The notes under the pieces were generated by a model, which was given only the letters and a program-made list of their open reading frames with translations, ran no database searches and had not been told where the DNA came from. This document shows positions 10,828 through 34,121 of a DNA stretch of 64,000 nucleotides, piece by piece. The stretch is from Amoebidium appalachense (taxonomy: Eukaryota; Ichthyosporea). Where the stretch lies: positions 1,178,001-1,242,000 of the forward strand of contig CAVNZM010000003.1 of the NCBI GenBank assembly GCA_963693365.1, written 5' to 3'. The stretch's first letter is position 1. Each line of letters starts with the position of its first letter. Both the position numbers and the translations under genes were made by a program.

Positions 10828-11892
10828 ATGGCTTCTTCAAGGTATAGAAACGATGGTGATGGGGACATGCTGCTTCATGCATTTCTTCCGTGTGCGCATG
10901 TTCCTGTGTGCGTGTTTGTGCTATGCAAAGGCATGTCTGTGTGATCATACGGTTTCTGGCTGTGTCAGTGCTTGTGCTTGAGTGTATGCAACGCCCTCAT
11001 GTGTCTATTCATCCTGCTCTTTACGTATGATGAGGTATGTAGAGTGTGTGCTTAGGAGCACAGGAAAGAATTGGTAGCTCGTGTTAAACTTGCTGTGTGT
11101 GTGCATGTTTTATCGAAACTCGAGCACGGTCGTTACAGCAGACTTGCTGCTTGGCAAAAGCGGAGTCTCGCTCTACGGAATAGAGAACGAGAGTCTGTGT
11201 ATGGAGAGAGACATGAGGATCGGTTCATATGAGCTGTTGGGGAGGAGGGAGGGTGGGGGTTTACAGAAAGGGTGATTATAAGTGGGTTGTGAAGGAACGG
11301 TCTTTTCGGATCCATTATGCTGAAGTTTACTCATGTCCTCGCAACTGTAACCTGTTTCCTGCCATTCTCTTCAGTTCCCACCATCCCTAACCTCTTCTCC
11401 CCCTTCCCCTCCTTGCCTTCCCCTCTCCCCCCCTCTCCTCCCGTTTCCCCCCCTCCCCCCTCCCCCCCCCCCCCCCCCCCCGCGCCTGCCCACCACCACC
11501 ACCACCACCATAGAGACACACACACACACAAAGCTTGCCTGCTTGTCTGCATCATCCACCTCCCCTTCCCACCTATAGGCAGATTCAGTTCTGCCCACGT
11601 GATTCCTGACAAGTGGGGACGTATGCACTTTGGTATGCTCAGCTGTCTACTTCTCTTTACTTCTTCTTCTTCTGACTGTTACTATGCAGACACGCACACA
11701 CTTTCTCAGGCCCAATGATATGGTTTAGCCTCCCGCAGTTTGAGCGTCAATACTCAAAGACGTGACCCCGCACGCACATACACGCACACACACACACACA
11801 TACACGTACACACACACACACACACGCACACACATCTCTAGGCACCCACACATGCACATGCCTATGCCTACAGAAACACAAGCACGCACGCG

Positions 11893-11931
<39 letters not shown>

Positions 11932-12908
11932 ATCGTTATGGCCAGCCTGGCCCAGCCTATGGTGGTGCAAACCCCGACCCATATGCCCAGGAGAGGTAAC
12001 ACACCTCTGCACCCCTTTCCCTCGTTTCGCTGCCCTCCGCCGCCCCCCCCCCCCCTCCCCCCCCCTCCCCCTCCCCCCCCCCCCCCCCGCCCCCCTGAGC
12101 GCCCATCTTTCTACCACCTTTCTTCCCCACCTCACCCATTAACCACAGCCGCACACACAGAGTCTACCTCCCCCCCCCCCACACACACACACACTCTCCC
12201 CCCCCCCCCCCCCCCCCAGCCCACTTGCTCCCAATCACCACCACCATCATCCTACCGTCTTCACCAGCTAAGCGCTTACACCCTCCCCCCCTCCCCCCTT
12301 TCTCCTCCTCCCTCCCCCTCTCTCCCACTCTCCACCCCCCCCGACCCCTCCTTGCCTTCCCTTGCTCACCACCACTACCATATAGAGGATTCTGGTGTCC
12401 TCTCGCCCAGCTTTCCTCCCTTATAATTTCCTTCCCTCCCTCCTCCCCCTCCCCCCCTCCCCCGACGGTTTGATCTTCCGACCTATAGTGCTTTTGCTAG
12501 TGTTACTAGGAGAGTTGACTCAGATCACATCAGACGTGTATAAAAGCTTGAAAGGAATAGCGAGTGCCTATTGATTGGCCTGTTGCTTTGTGCTTTGCCT
12601 TTGTTTACTTTTTGTCTTTGCGTCCAGTTTTTTCCATCCTCTGCTCTATATATCCGCTAAGTCCTCCCCTCCCCGCCGCCGCCCCCTCCCCCCCAAGGGA
12701 CCTGCCTTTGTTACATACTTGGTGCATGTTTTGGCACAATTCTTGTGTTTTTCATTTCATGCCTTACTACACCTGTGACTACGTACAGCACCCTCCCCCC
12801 CCCCCCCCCCCCCCCCCCCCTGCCCACCCAGCCAACCCACCTCACCCATCCACCCACCCACCCACATCCCACCCCATCCCACCCACACATTCACACACCC
12901 CGCCTCCC

Positions 12909-12976
<68 letters not shown>

Positions 12977-13048
12977 CAGAGAGAGAAACACATACACACA
13001 CGAACACACCACACACAACGCACATACAAGTCCGCACGCACGTATAAG

Positions 13049-13099
<51 letters not shown>

Positions 13100-13760
13100 C
13101 ACACACTCACACACACACACTCACACTCACACTCACACTTACTCTCACTCACACTCACACTCACACTCACACTCGCACACAAAAACAAACAAACAAACAA
13201 ACAAACAAACAAACAAACAAACAAACAAACAAACAAACAAACAAACAAACAAACAAACACACACACACACACAAAAACACACAAACAAACAAGTTGGCTC
13301 ACACAGACTCTAGCACCCCACCCCCACTCCCAACCCCTCCAAACTTTCCCTATCAGGACTGGGTGCCATTCATATCTGACACCTGATTGGTTGCTTTGTG
13401 CATATCTGACACCTGATTGGTTGCTTTGTGCATATCTGACACCTGATTGGTTGCTTTGTGCATATCTGACACCTGATTGGTTGCTTTAGGTCTATCTGAC
13501 ACCTAATTGGTTGCTATTTTAGGCCTATCTGACTCCTAATTGGTTGCTATCTGGACCTATCTGACACCTGATTGGTTTATTCAGGCAGCAGAGGTCACAC
13601 GAGCAAGACAACGACAGTCTAATTTTGGACCTGCACAACAAAGTCGGCATGCTGAAAAACGTATATGTCCCCAAAGAAAAAAAAAAAACCAAAAAAAAAA
13701 CATATATATGTATGTATGTATGTATGTATATGTATATGTACACACACGCGTGCGCCAGCG

Positions 13761-13791
<31 letters not shown>

Positions 13792-14199
13792 ATTTATGAT
13801 CTTTTTGAAGGGTTAGTACTGTCTTTTTCTTCCATGCATCCATCGCTTTTATGCTCATACTTATCGTACCCACCCCCTCCCCCCCTCCCCCCCCCCCCCC
13901 CCCCCCCCCCCTCCTGCAACCACACCACCACCGCCACCACCCACCACCCACTCACCCCCACCCCACCCGTGTTCTCTTTTCCCTCTATTCATCGTGCATG
14001 GAAAGGTCACACATTCCCTCAGAACCACAACTGTTTCAATTTCAACTATAACCATTTCAATTCAACCACAACCATTTCAATTCAACCACATCCATTTCAA
14101 TCTCAATCACAACCAATTCAATCTCAATCACAACCAACTTCGTGTGTGTGTGCACTCGGGTGTGATGATGCACATACGAAAACTCACCACTGACATACA

Positions 14200-14281
<82 letters not shown>

Positions 14282-14426
14282 GCGCGCGCGTGTACGCACG
14301 CACGCACGCACGCACAAACATGTGCGCGCGCACACACGCACAAACATGCTTGCGCACACACACACGGACACACACAGAGACACAAACACGTTCGCGCGCA
14401 CACACACGCCCGCCCGCCCGCCCGCC

Positions 14427-14489
<63 letters not shown>

Positions 14490-14924
14490 GTCACACGGTA
14501 TTGGTGATGAGGTCAGGGCCCAAAATCGATTCCTGGATGACATGGTAACAACCCCCTTCCCCCCCCCCCCCCCCCCCCCCGAGACCACCTTCCCTCCCTC
14601 CTTCCCTCAATCCCTCCCTTCCCCCTTTTTCCCTTCCCTTTCCCTCCGGACCTCTGCCCCTCCCTCCCTCCTTCCCTCCCCCCTCCCCCCCCCCCCCCCC
14701 CCCCCCCCCCGCCGAGACCTCTGCCCCTCCCTTCCTCCCTCCCTTCCCCCTCTCCTCCCCCCTCCCGCTCTGCCCCTCCCTCCGTCCCTCCCTTCCCCCC
14801 CTCCCCCCACTCGCTCACTCCCTCTGTCCGTCCCTCCTTCCCTCTCTCCATCTCTCCCTCCCTCCCTCCCTCCTTCCCTCCCTCCCTCTATTTTTCACCG
14901 TCTTGTTATGTTATGTATAAATCC

Positions 14925-14968
<44 letters not shown>

Positions 14969-15288
14969 ACCACCACCACCACCACCAAAAAAAAAAAAAA
15001 AAAAAAAAACATAGGGCCACCCCCCTTACCCCCCCCCCCCCCCCCTCCCCTCCCTCCCTCCCTCCTTCCCTCCCCCCCGGCACCACACACACACACACAC
15101 ACACACAAAATGCATACTCTGTGTTCTGTGCAAAGTCTGCAGTGTGTTCGTCGGGAGTCTTCCGTACTCTTTAGGCATTCTACCCCCCCTCCCCCCCCCC
15201 CCCCCCCCTCCAAAAAAAAAAAACAAAAAAAAAACACGCACACACTCACACTCACACTCACACTCACACACACTCACTCACTCACTCA

Positions 15289-15324
<36 letters not shown>

Positions 15325-16111
15325 AAAAAAAAAAGAAAGAAAGAAAGAAAGAAAGAAAGGAAAGAAAGAAAGAAAGAAAAGAAAAGAAAAGAAAGAGAAA
15401 GAAAGAAAAAAGGGAAGAGAAGAAAAAGAGAAGAAAGAAAGAAAATCCTCCATATCTCTCTCCACAACTGAAATTTCTTCCTGGGTATTCACAGCACGAT
15501 GAAAGAAAGAAAAGAAAAGAAAAGAAAAGAAAAGAAAAAAAGAAAAGAAAAAATAAAAGAAAAAATAAAAGAAAAGAAGAAGAAAAAGAAAAAAAAGAAG
15601 AAAAGAAAAAGCCCCTTCCTCTCTCTCTCTCCACAACTGAAATTTCTTCCCGTGTATTCACAGCACGATGAAAGAAAGCAAAGAAATGAAAAGAAAAAAA
15701 GAAAGAAAAAAAGAAAAGAGGAAAGAGAAGGGGAAAAGAAGACAGAAAAAACCCTCCATATCTTGCTCCACAACTGAAATATCTTCCCCTGTATCCACAG
15801 CACGATGAAAGAAAAGAAAAAGAATGGAAAGAAAAGAAAGAAAAGAAAACAAAAGAAAGGAAAAGAGAAAGGGGGAAAAAGAAACAAAAGGGGGGAAGAA
15901 ACAAAAGAAGAAATCCTTCCTCTCTCCCCCTACAACTGAGTTGTAATTTCCCATGTATCCACAGCACGATGACTTTGACAAGAGCAACAACCTTCTGACG
16001 TCATCCATGAGAAGACTCAAGACCTTGGCTGCAAAGGGCGGAGGAAATTTCTGCTATCTGAGCCTGTTTTGTATCTTTGTGTTCTTTGTCACTTATTGGT
16101 TGATCCGATGA
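10828..16111 (+). CDS. BET1: BET1-like Qc-SNARE, 5 exons, 119 aa
   Basis: ER-Golgi SNARE acting in COPII vesicle fusion. The exons I assign are 10828-10841, 11930-11995, 13585-13660, 14488-14544 and 15965-16111. All have GT/AG borders and the phases close to one 119-codon frame; human BET1 is about the same length. The N-terminus is Tyr/Gly/Pro-rich ([12 protein letters not shown]), as in animal BET1. The SNARE motif is ~36-98, with the zero-layer Gln at Q64 in [13 protein letters not shown] single C-terminal membrane anchor (~100-118, [18 protein letters not shown]) ends one residue before the stop. Introns are full of (CA)n, poly-C and a GA-rich tract. The 3' splice sites of exons 3 and 5 lie in tandemly amplified cassettes. 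The start is fixed by the AG/G split codon joining exons 1 and 2. Confidence 0.93.
13187..13258 (+). repeat. (AAAC)n tetranucleotide array
   Basis: About 18 uninterrupted copies of AAAC (ACAA phase) in BET1 intron 2, between (CA)n tracts. Confidence 0.95.
13371..13584 (+). repeat. tandem 30-34 bp repeats abutting BET1 exon 3
   Basis: Seven units of about 30-34 bp begin near 13371, 13401, 13431, 13461, 13491, 13525 and 13557. Each contains TATCTGACACCTGATTGG or a close variant, then a T-rich segment. The first units are identical and the later ones diverge. The last unit runs directly into the acceptor TTTATTCAG of BET1 exon 3, so each unit carries a CTGAC branch-point-like element plus a pyrimidine-rich piece. 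Confidence 0.95.
15108..15184 (+). repeat. dispersed intronic repeat, part B, sense to BET1
   Basis: TGCATACTCTGTGTTCTGTG and the following bases are a diverged copy of the repeat at 47990-48085 (TGCATACTCTTTATGTATGG...), including the GTACT...GCATTC end and the poly-C run. It is in the same orientation as BET1. Confidence 0.6.
15451..15964 (+). repeat. tandemly duplicated 3' splice-site cassette of BET1 exon 5
   Basis: A block of roughly 45 nt (CT-rich run, CACAACTGAAATTTCTTCC-like core, GTATTCACAG) followed by CACGATGA occurs four times. The AG ends lie at 15494, 15663, 15800 and 15964; spacings are 169, 137 and 164. The last is the real acceptor of BET1 exon 5. The three upstream copies also contain the first eight bases of that exon. 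Copies are separated by GAAA-rich purine DNA. Confidence 0.9.
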
Positions 16112-16430
16112 AGAGTGTGGTAGTGTGTAGTGTGTTTGGTCCGATTGATAATATCCAATATAGATAGTAGTGGGTAGTGTGTATGTTTGATAGTAGGTAT
16201 TATTGCCCTGTGTATGTTTTGTGTTTGTGTGTGTGCTGCTGCATTTAACAGACTTCTGCTATCTGAGAGTGTTTCGCATCTGTGGTTTTTGTCGCTTACT
16301 GGCTGATAAGGGGAAACTGATAGAGGATAGAGGGTATGCGTGTTTGGTGTGTGCTACTGTGTGTAGAAAGGTCTATTATGAATAAGATGGGTTGAGAGTG
16401 GAACTGATGTGGCGTGAGAGCATGTGTGTG

Positions 16431-16471
<41 letters not shown>

Positions 16472-16998
16472 GCGTGTGCGTGTGTGCGTGCGTGCTTGCA
16501 TGTGTGTGTGTTTTTTTTCCTTTTTTTGTTTTGTTTTGTTTTGTTTTGTTGTTGATGTGTGTTTGTTTTTTTTTTGCGCGGGGGGGGAGGAGGGGGGGGG
16601 GGGGGGGGGGGAGGGGGGGAGATTGCGAGTATGTGTATTTGAAATCAATAAAGAAAGATACTATTATGGTAGCCAAATGCAGCCAATAGCTGCCATGCAC
16701 TGCTGTGTTCTGTGTGATCTGATTTGTTTACCACAAATTGCGTGGCCCAGGGTATGATTCCTCGTATCATTTGATTGGTTACTACAAAAATGTGGTGCGT
16801 GCCTAATCATCTGATTGGTTATGACAATTGGAAGATATGAACGCAAGCAGAAGGGAAGTGTGCAAAATGTGCTACCCTGTGCATTGTTTTCACACCACAG
16901 GCCAAATTCAACCCCCACCACTGCTCCACTGACGCTTGGACACACACACACACATGCACACACACACACACACATGCACACACACACACGCACGCACG

Positions 16999-17031
<33 letters not shown>

Positions 17032-17092
17032 CGACACTTGTGCACATACACACAGACACATGGACATCCATAACACACAAGCATTGGCCCCC

Positions 17093-17133
<41 letters not shown>

Positions 17134-17926
17134 AAAAAAAAAAAAGACTCCAACCCCAATCTTACTAAATCCCATACACATGCCTAACACGTACTGACGT
17201 GTTGCCGCACGTGCGACGTTTAACATCTACTCAGGCGGCCTTTAAGTAAAAAAAAAAAAAGAAAGAAAGAAAGAAAGAAAGGAGACACCGCCTCAGTAGG
17301 TGGTAGTACACATGCACACATTCATTAATCACTCCTCAGAAAAATAAGAAAATATGTGTGTTATTGTTGGGGGGGGGGGGGCAGGGCTGAAGAGGCCGAG
17401 CGCTAAAGTCCCGGGATGCCGACTTCTTTTCAACAGTAAATCTGAAAAGTCAACGTGATCCTTTTTTCGTCGAACTGAGCACCGTCCAGCCACACAAGGT
17501 TTATGTTTGTGCATGCGCACAAGCGTCGTTGAAGAGGCATGCATGTTATCAGGAACCCGGCTGGCACACTTGTGTCTTCCACCCATGAAACACATTTTTT
17601 TAATTTATTATTTTATTATTATATAAAAAAAGGTTTGTTCCTCAGGCTGGAGGGCCCTTGCAGGCCCTCTAAAGAGAAACTACCGTCTACCACACAGCAC
17701 CGACAGTACATTAGACTAAGCCTTATGGTGCTATCTATGTATGTGCTCAGCTAAGTTAAATACTCCTAATGTAAAAATATCATGTTATTTGCACACGAGT
17801 ACCGTATGTTCTCAACGGCATGATACCGAAAAATCAGGATTGGGCGGGCCCTGAAGGCGCATGCTTGTGGATTTGTAAACTTTGCTGGCGAGGCGTTTAT
17901 TGTTTGTCAAGTCACGGCTTTCATGA
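16112..17926. other. BET1 3' flank and DNA without recognised gene
   Basis: AATAAA at 16647-16652 is a candidate BET1 poly(A) signal, about 535 nt after the stop. The (GTGC)n run at about 16430-16490, poly-T/G at 16509-16620, (CA)n at 16940-17030 and poly-C/poly-A at 17093-17144 are low complexity. TGATTGGTTA-like motifs occur at about 16771 and 16812. I find no supported exon. Confidence 0.5.
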
Positions 17927-18346
17927 TCAGAGTCTAAGTTCTCCACCCCGGGAAGTCGTGGTTTTGCCCGGCACCCATTCCCCGAAACCTATACGGTTAT
18001 CTATTTTTTTGACCTCCACGTATTGGGTTCGGTTGCATGGGCTATGACCACCCTGAGGTCTACCCCGGTGCAGGCTGATAAACTCACGGCACCCACAGAA
18101 ACGGCGCCCTGCAAATCGTAAGTCAGTGTGTGTTGAAGAGAATGTTTTGATACTAGTGAAAAGGGTGGAAGGGAAGGGGGGTGGGGGGGAGAGGAGGGGG
18201 TAGGGGGGCAGCAAAAGATGTGATTTGATAAGAGGAGGTACTGTAGGTGGGAATTGAAGGGGCAGAAATGGAAGGATACGTTAAGAGAAGAAAGACCCGG
18301 GACACGACATGTTTGAGAAAAATGAAGGTGTGTGTAGTGGGAACTT

Positions 18347-18420
<74 letters not shown>

Positions 18421-19423
18421 CGCTAGTTCGGATAGCACACCTCGTTTTCCTGCTGACCCCAACCCGTGGCTGCAAGGGTGTTCTCAGCCAATCCCCATCC
18501 GTTATGCGCGGCCTTTTTTGGAAAGCCAATCACGTGGTGGGTGTCTTCCATGGTCTTCCATTCGGCCGGCTCACCGCCAAACGTAGCCACGGCCACACTG
18601 GTCAGGTCAAAGGGGGGGAGGCTCTTTTCCCGCATATGCCTGGCTACCAGGGCATATGCAAAGTTGGCTCCCTGTGTAAAGTTGGCACGGTACCTGCGGG
18701 GAAATATGCAATTTCAGAAAGTTTACTAGACGTTGAACCCCCCTCCCCCCCTCCTCCTCCCCCCTCCTCCTCCCCCTCCCCTCCCCCCGGCCGCCCCATG
18801 TTCCCTTCACATTCTTGACCAGGGCCTTTACCTTTGCTGAGGGTTAGGGGGTGCCGGGTCTCTACCGAGATGCAGCATTGACTTCGAAGGCTACCGTAGT
18901 TACTGGATAATGACTTGAAGCATACAACCGTTTCACGATAACAGGGGGTTTAACACATACCGCTGCAGGCATTGGGGCCAGTGGAGGGGGCTCTTGAGGA
19001 TGTTGAGGGGGCTCATACTGTAGGCGGTGGCACCGCCCATAAGCATCATCAGATAGCCACCTATCAGGCCCATCTGCGCATGCATAGGATGTGTCAAGTA
19101 TGGCGCTAGCGGGCGGGTTGTCCGATACTAGAGTATTGCTCGTTACTAAACTGGTAAGACTGTGCTCGTTTGGCAGTCTGAGCTACTATTGAGTCCATGG
19201 GGTTTCGTAGTTTGAAGGCTTTGCACAGGTTGGGCTGGCAACTGGCGGGTGGTCCAGGAGCGGAACAATCGACTATGATCCCCCCTCCCCCCCCCCTCCC
19301 CCGGGCCTCTCCTTCACAAAAACAAAAACATGCCATAAACTTTGCACATATGCTGACACACGTACGCTTACGCATGCGCTCACAGGCATGCACGCACACA
19401 TGCAAACACGTGTCTTACACCGT

Positions 19424-19472
<49 letters not shown>

Positions 19473-19480
19473 AAACACGA

Positions 19481-19515
<35 letters not shown>

Positions 19516-20623
19516 GAGAGACACGCGCGCGCTCACACATACCACACACACGCACATGCACATGCACACAAGTGTGCGCGCACACACGCATGCAGACGTA
19601 CATCTTTAAAGCACACTGTTGGCAAACACAAAGAAACAAACACACACACAAAAACACACACACAAAAAAACACACACACACAAACACACTTACATCGTGA
19701 TACTGAGGTGCCCATCCCACATGCACCACCTCCATATTTCGAGCCCGGGAATGCAGAACATGGCGAGGAATGATCGGAGCTGGTGCACGAGGTTTCCGTG
19801 GGTGATGACAACCCCCTTAGGGTCCCCGGTGCTCCCCGAGGTGTACTGAATCATTGCGGGGCTGTCATGCATTGGAGTGTAAACCGTGTCATCTGCCGGG
19901 GTGGACTTAGAGAGAATTGTGTCGGTGGCCACCCAGGTCAAGGTGGGCCAGCAGTGCACAAGTGACGTCACCTGCACAGCCTGCGTGTGGGCAGTCAGTA
20001 CAGTCGGGGGGTTGGGTGGAAAGCATATTGGTCCCGGTGTCCGTCTACTGGTAAAATTATTTTGGATCTGTAAATGCTTGCTTGTACATATTGAACATCA
20101 TACTAAATGACAAATACTCTTCTACAACGTATCGGTACATACCGTATCTTTTCTTTAAGAAATTTCAACCATTTGAATTGCAGGTCGTAGATATTCGGCT
20201 ATGAAATTGTTTATGTTACAATCGGCTATAATTATCTATAATGACTCGATGAGAATGCGCCTCATTTTGCAGGTGGGCATATTAGTAAACTTTAAAGTAA
20301 AATGACCGTGCCATCCCCGGCCTGAGCAACTGTGACCTGTGCACGTCCAGCACAACAAGTCTCCATTTGGAATAGACCAACACGCACCTTCTTGTATTGG
20401 CAGGTGGTCAGGGCCACCTTGGCGCCGCTGTCTTGGACAAAATGATGCAGCTTGGGCAGGTCTGCGGCCTGATTTGCGAGGTTTGGGGGGTAGACGGTGA
20501 CCACCATGATGCCGGCCCTGAAGCAGGCCACCATGGCCACCACAACTCGATGCCCGGCAGATACACAATCAGCACACGGTCCCCGGGACCCAGCCCATGC
20601 TCGTGCTGCAAGATGTGCGCCAG
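17927..20623 (-). pseudogene. fatty-acyl-AMP-ligase-like gene, partial, with three frame breaks
   Basis: ANL-superfamily adenylation enzyme. Minus-strand exons I assign are 20388-20623 (GPGDRVLIVYLPGIE, then VVAMVACFRAG), 19694-19980, 18961-19073 (MGLIGGYLMMLMGGATAYSM), 18441-18693 (YRANFTQGANFAYALVARHM, then GWGLAENTL) and about 17927-18108. The A3 phosphate-binding loop [18 protein letters not shown] and WAPQYHDMGLIGG are diagnostic of the FAAL branch. These enzymes activate fatty acids as acyl-adenylates. Three exons change frame internally, near 20545, 19740 and 18030, each explicable by one missing base. Neighbouring genes have clean frames. The N-terminus and the C-terminal lid domain are not located. 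It may be a decaying copy or carry assembly errors; homology confidence is high, status uncertain. Confidence 0.7.
18350..18420. repeat. 71-nt uninterrupted poly-G
   Basis: The longest homopolymer in the window (G on the + strand). It lies just beyond the donor of the acyl-AMP-ligase exon 18441-18693, so it is poly-C in the sense strand of that gene. Confidence 0.95.
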
Positions 20624-20663
20624 CTGCGCGGGGGCCGGGGGGTGGGGGGGTGGGTGAGGGTGT

Positions 20664-20696
<33 letters not shown>

Positions 20697-20871
20697 GGAG
20701 TCAGTGGCGATTAAATGGAGCGCCGCTATCGTAGATCCAGGCCACTGATGCATATCCCCCCCCCCCTCCCCCCCCCCCCCCCCTGCCCACACACACATAC
20801 ACACACACGCACCCCACACAGACACACACACGCACACAAGCACAGTGTGATACACACACTACACACACCAA

Positions 20872-20902
<31 letters not shown>

Positions 20903-21535
20903 GTGTACACACACACACACACACACACACGCACGCACGCACGCACATACATACACACACACCGTCACATTCCCCAATGAAAAATTAGAGCCAGTGGTGC
21001 TCTTCTTCTGCCGGATGCATATATACTCATTGTTCTTTGCGAGGTCTGCTTGGTGTTGTCCGCGGCAAATGTGTGTATATATATCGTATGCTCCTTAACT
21101 TGATTGTCGCGGCGAGTTAAGTAAGTGCGCAACCCCCCCCCCCCCCCCCCCCTTCCCCCCTCCCTCCCCCCCTCCCCCCCCCCCCCCCCCCCCCCCTCTT
21201 CGCGCCCCCCTCCTGGCCCCTCCCGCCTCGGAGTCACTCACCTGAGCCTCCTCCCCCTGTCCCACCTCGAAGACTCCCTTAATCTAATATAACCCTTTTT
21301 AACGATCTCCTCCCCTTCAATCCCCTCCCCTCCTTCCCCGGTCCCTCCCGCCTCACTCACCTCCCCCTCCTCCCCCCCTCCCCCCCCACACACAAACACA
21401 CACGTCCCTCCCTCGCCCTGCTCGTTTACAAATATAAATGCGGGTGCACATGCGCAAGCACTCACCCACACCCGCAACACACACACACGCACACACAGTG
21501 TGTAAAACACCCGCACACACACACACACACACGCA

Positions 21536-21567
<32 letters not shown>

Positions 21568-22192
21568 CACACACACACTGGGTGTATCATTGAAATCCCA
21601 GTTCTATTGTTGATTCCATAACGACTTGTTGTTTCTTTTCTCTTTTTCTCTTTTCTTTCTTTCTTTTTCTTTTTCTTTTTTCTTTCCTTCTTTCTTTTTT
21701 TAAAGATATATTTTAAACAAAAAATGGACGGGAAAGTGTTTGTGAGTGCATGTTTGTGTGTGTGTGTGTGTGTGCGTGTGCGTGTATACTTGTGTGTGCT
21801 TGTTCTGTGAGGAATTGGCGAGAGGGGGGGCGGGGGGGGGGGGGGGGGAGGGGGGAGGGGGGAGGGGGGGGGGTTTAACGACAGATGTCGAATTGCAACA
21901 ACTGATGCTATATCTTGCTGGAAGCTATCAAAACAGAATACTTATTTATACGACAACAAGTGGAAAAGCATTGTTGTAGCAGACGGTGCTTATCTTGGTA
22001 TCAACAAAGTTTATATATCTTCGATGAAAAAAACGCATATTGACAACTATGAAATTACCGTGGAATGTAGATACGAGGAAACATTGAGTTGCTGAAGCTA
22101 GAATTATGGAAAACGATGGAAAAGTAATGGGGAATGTGAAACTAGCACGCATATGTGTTCTATGCTGGCCGTGTATGTGTGTGTAAGAGTGA

Positions 22193-22261
<69 letters not shown>

Positions 22262-22504
22262 GGAGAGAGAGAGAGAGAGTGTGTGTGTATGTGTATGTGT
22301 GTGTGTGTGTGTGTGTGCGTGCGTGTGTGCGTGTGCTTGTGTGTAAAAATGTACATGTATGTTTTAATATTTGAAGGTTCTGATACAACTGCATATCGTT
22401 TTGATACTCCATAAATGATTGATAACAAAAACTGGAAATTCGTAATCACACGTCGCTGCTACTATTTGTGATATTGACTAAATCGCTAAGACAATATATC
22501 ACTA
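20624..22504. other. no gene firmly recognised; microsatellites
   Basis: Poly-G at about 20665-20695, poly-C at 20756-20782, (CA)n at 20870-20950, CT/C-rich DNA at 21130-21400, (CA)n at 21500-21580, (GA)n at 22195-22280 and (TG)n up to 22340. Missing 5' exons of the acyl-AMP-ligase-like gene should lie here, but I could not assign them. The 3' UTR of the coiled-coil gene probably occupies the high-coordinate end. Confidence 0.5.
21013..21095 (+). repeat. diverged copy of dispersed repeat, part B
   Basis: GATGCATATATACTCATTGT, followed by TCTGCTTGGTGTTGTCCG and a TGTGTATATATATCGTATGC end, aligns by eye with part B of the repeat at 47990-48085. It is on the + strand, antisense to the acyl-AMP-ligase-like gene if that gene extends this far. 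Confidence 0.4.

Positions 22505-34121
<11,617 letters not shown>

Noticed and set aside
13371-13584. CRISPR-like direct repeats
   Set aside because: Units are contiguous tandem repeats without unique spacers, in a eukaryotic intron, with no cas genes.
17329-17595. Minus-strand ORF as the C-terminal part of the acyl-AMP ligase
   Set aside because: Position fits, but no lid-domain motif (GRxKD-like) is visible in any frame.
20701-20760. Possible N-terminal exon of the acyl-AMP ligase (AWIYDSGAPF)
   Set aside because: Very short, borders ambiguous between poly-G and poly-C, and similarity to the family N-terminus too weak.
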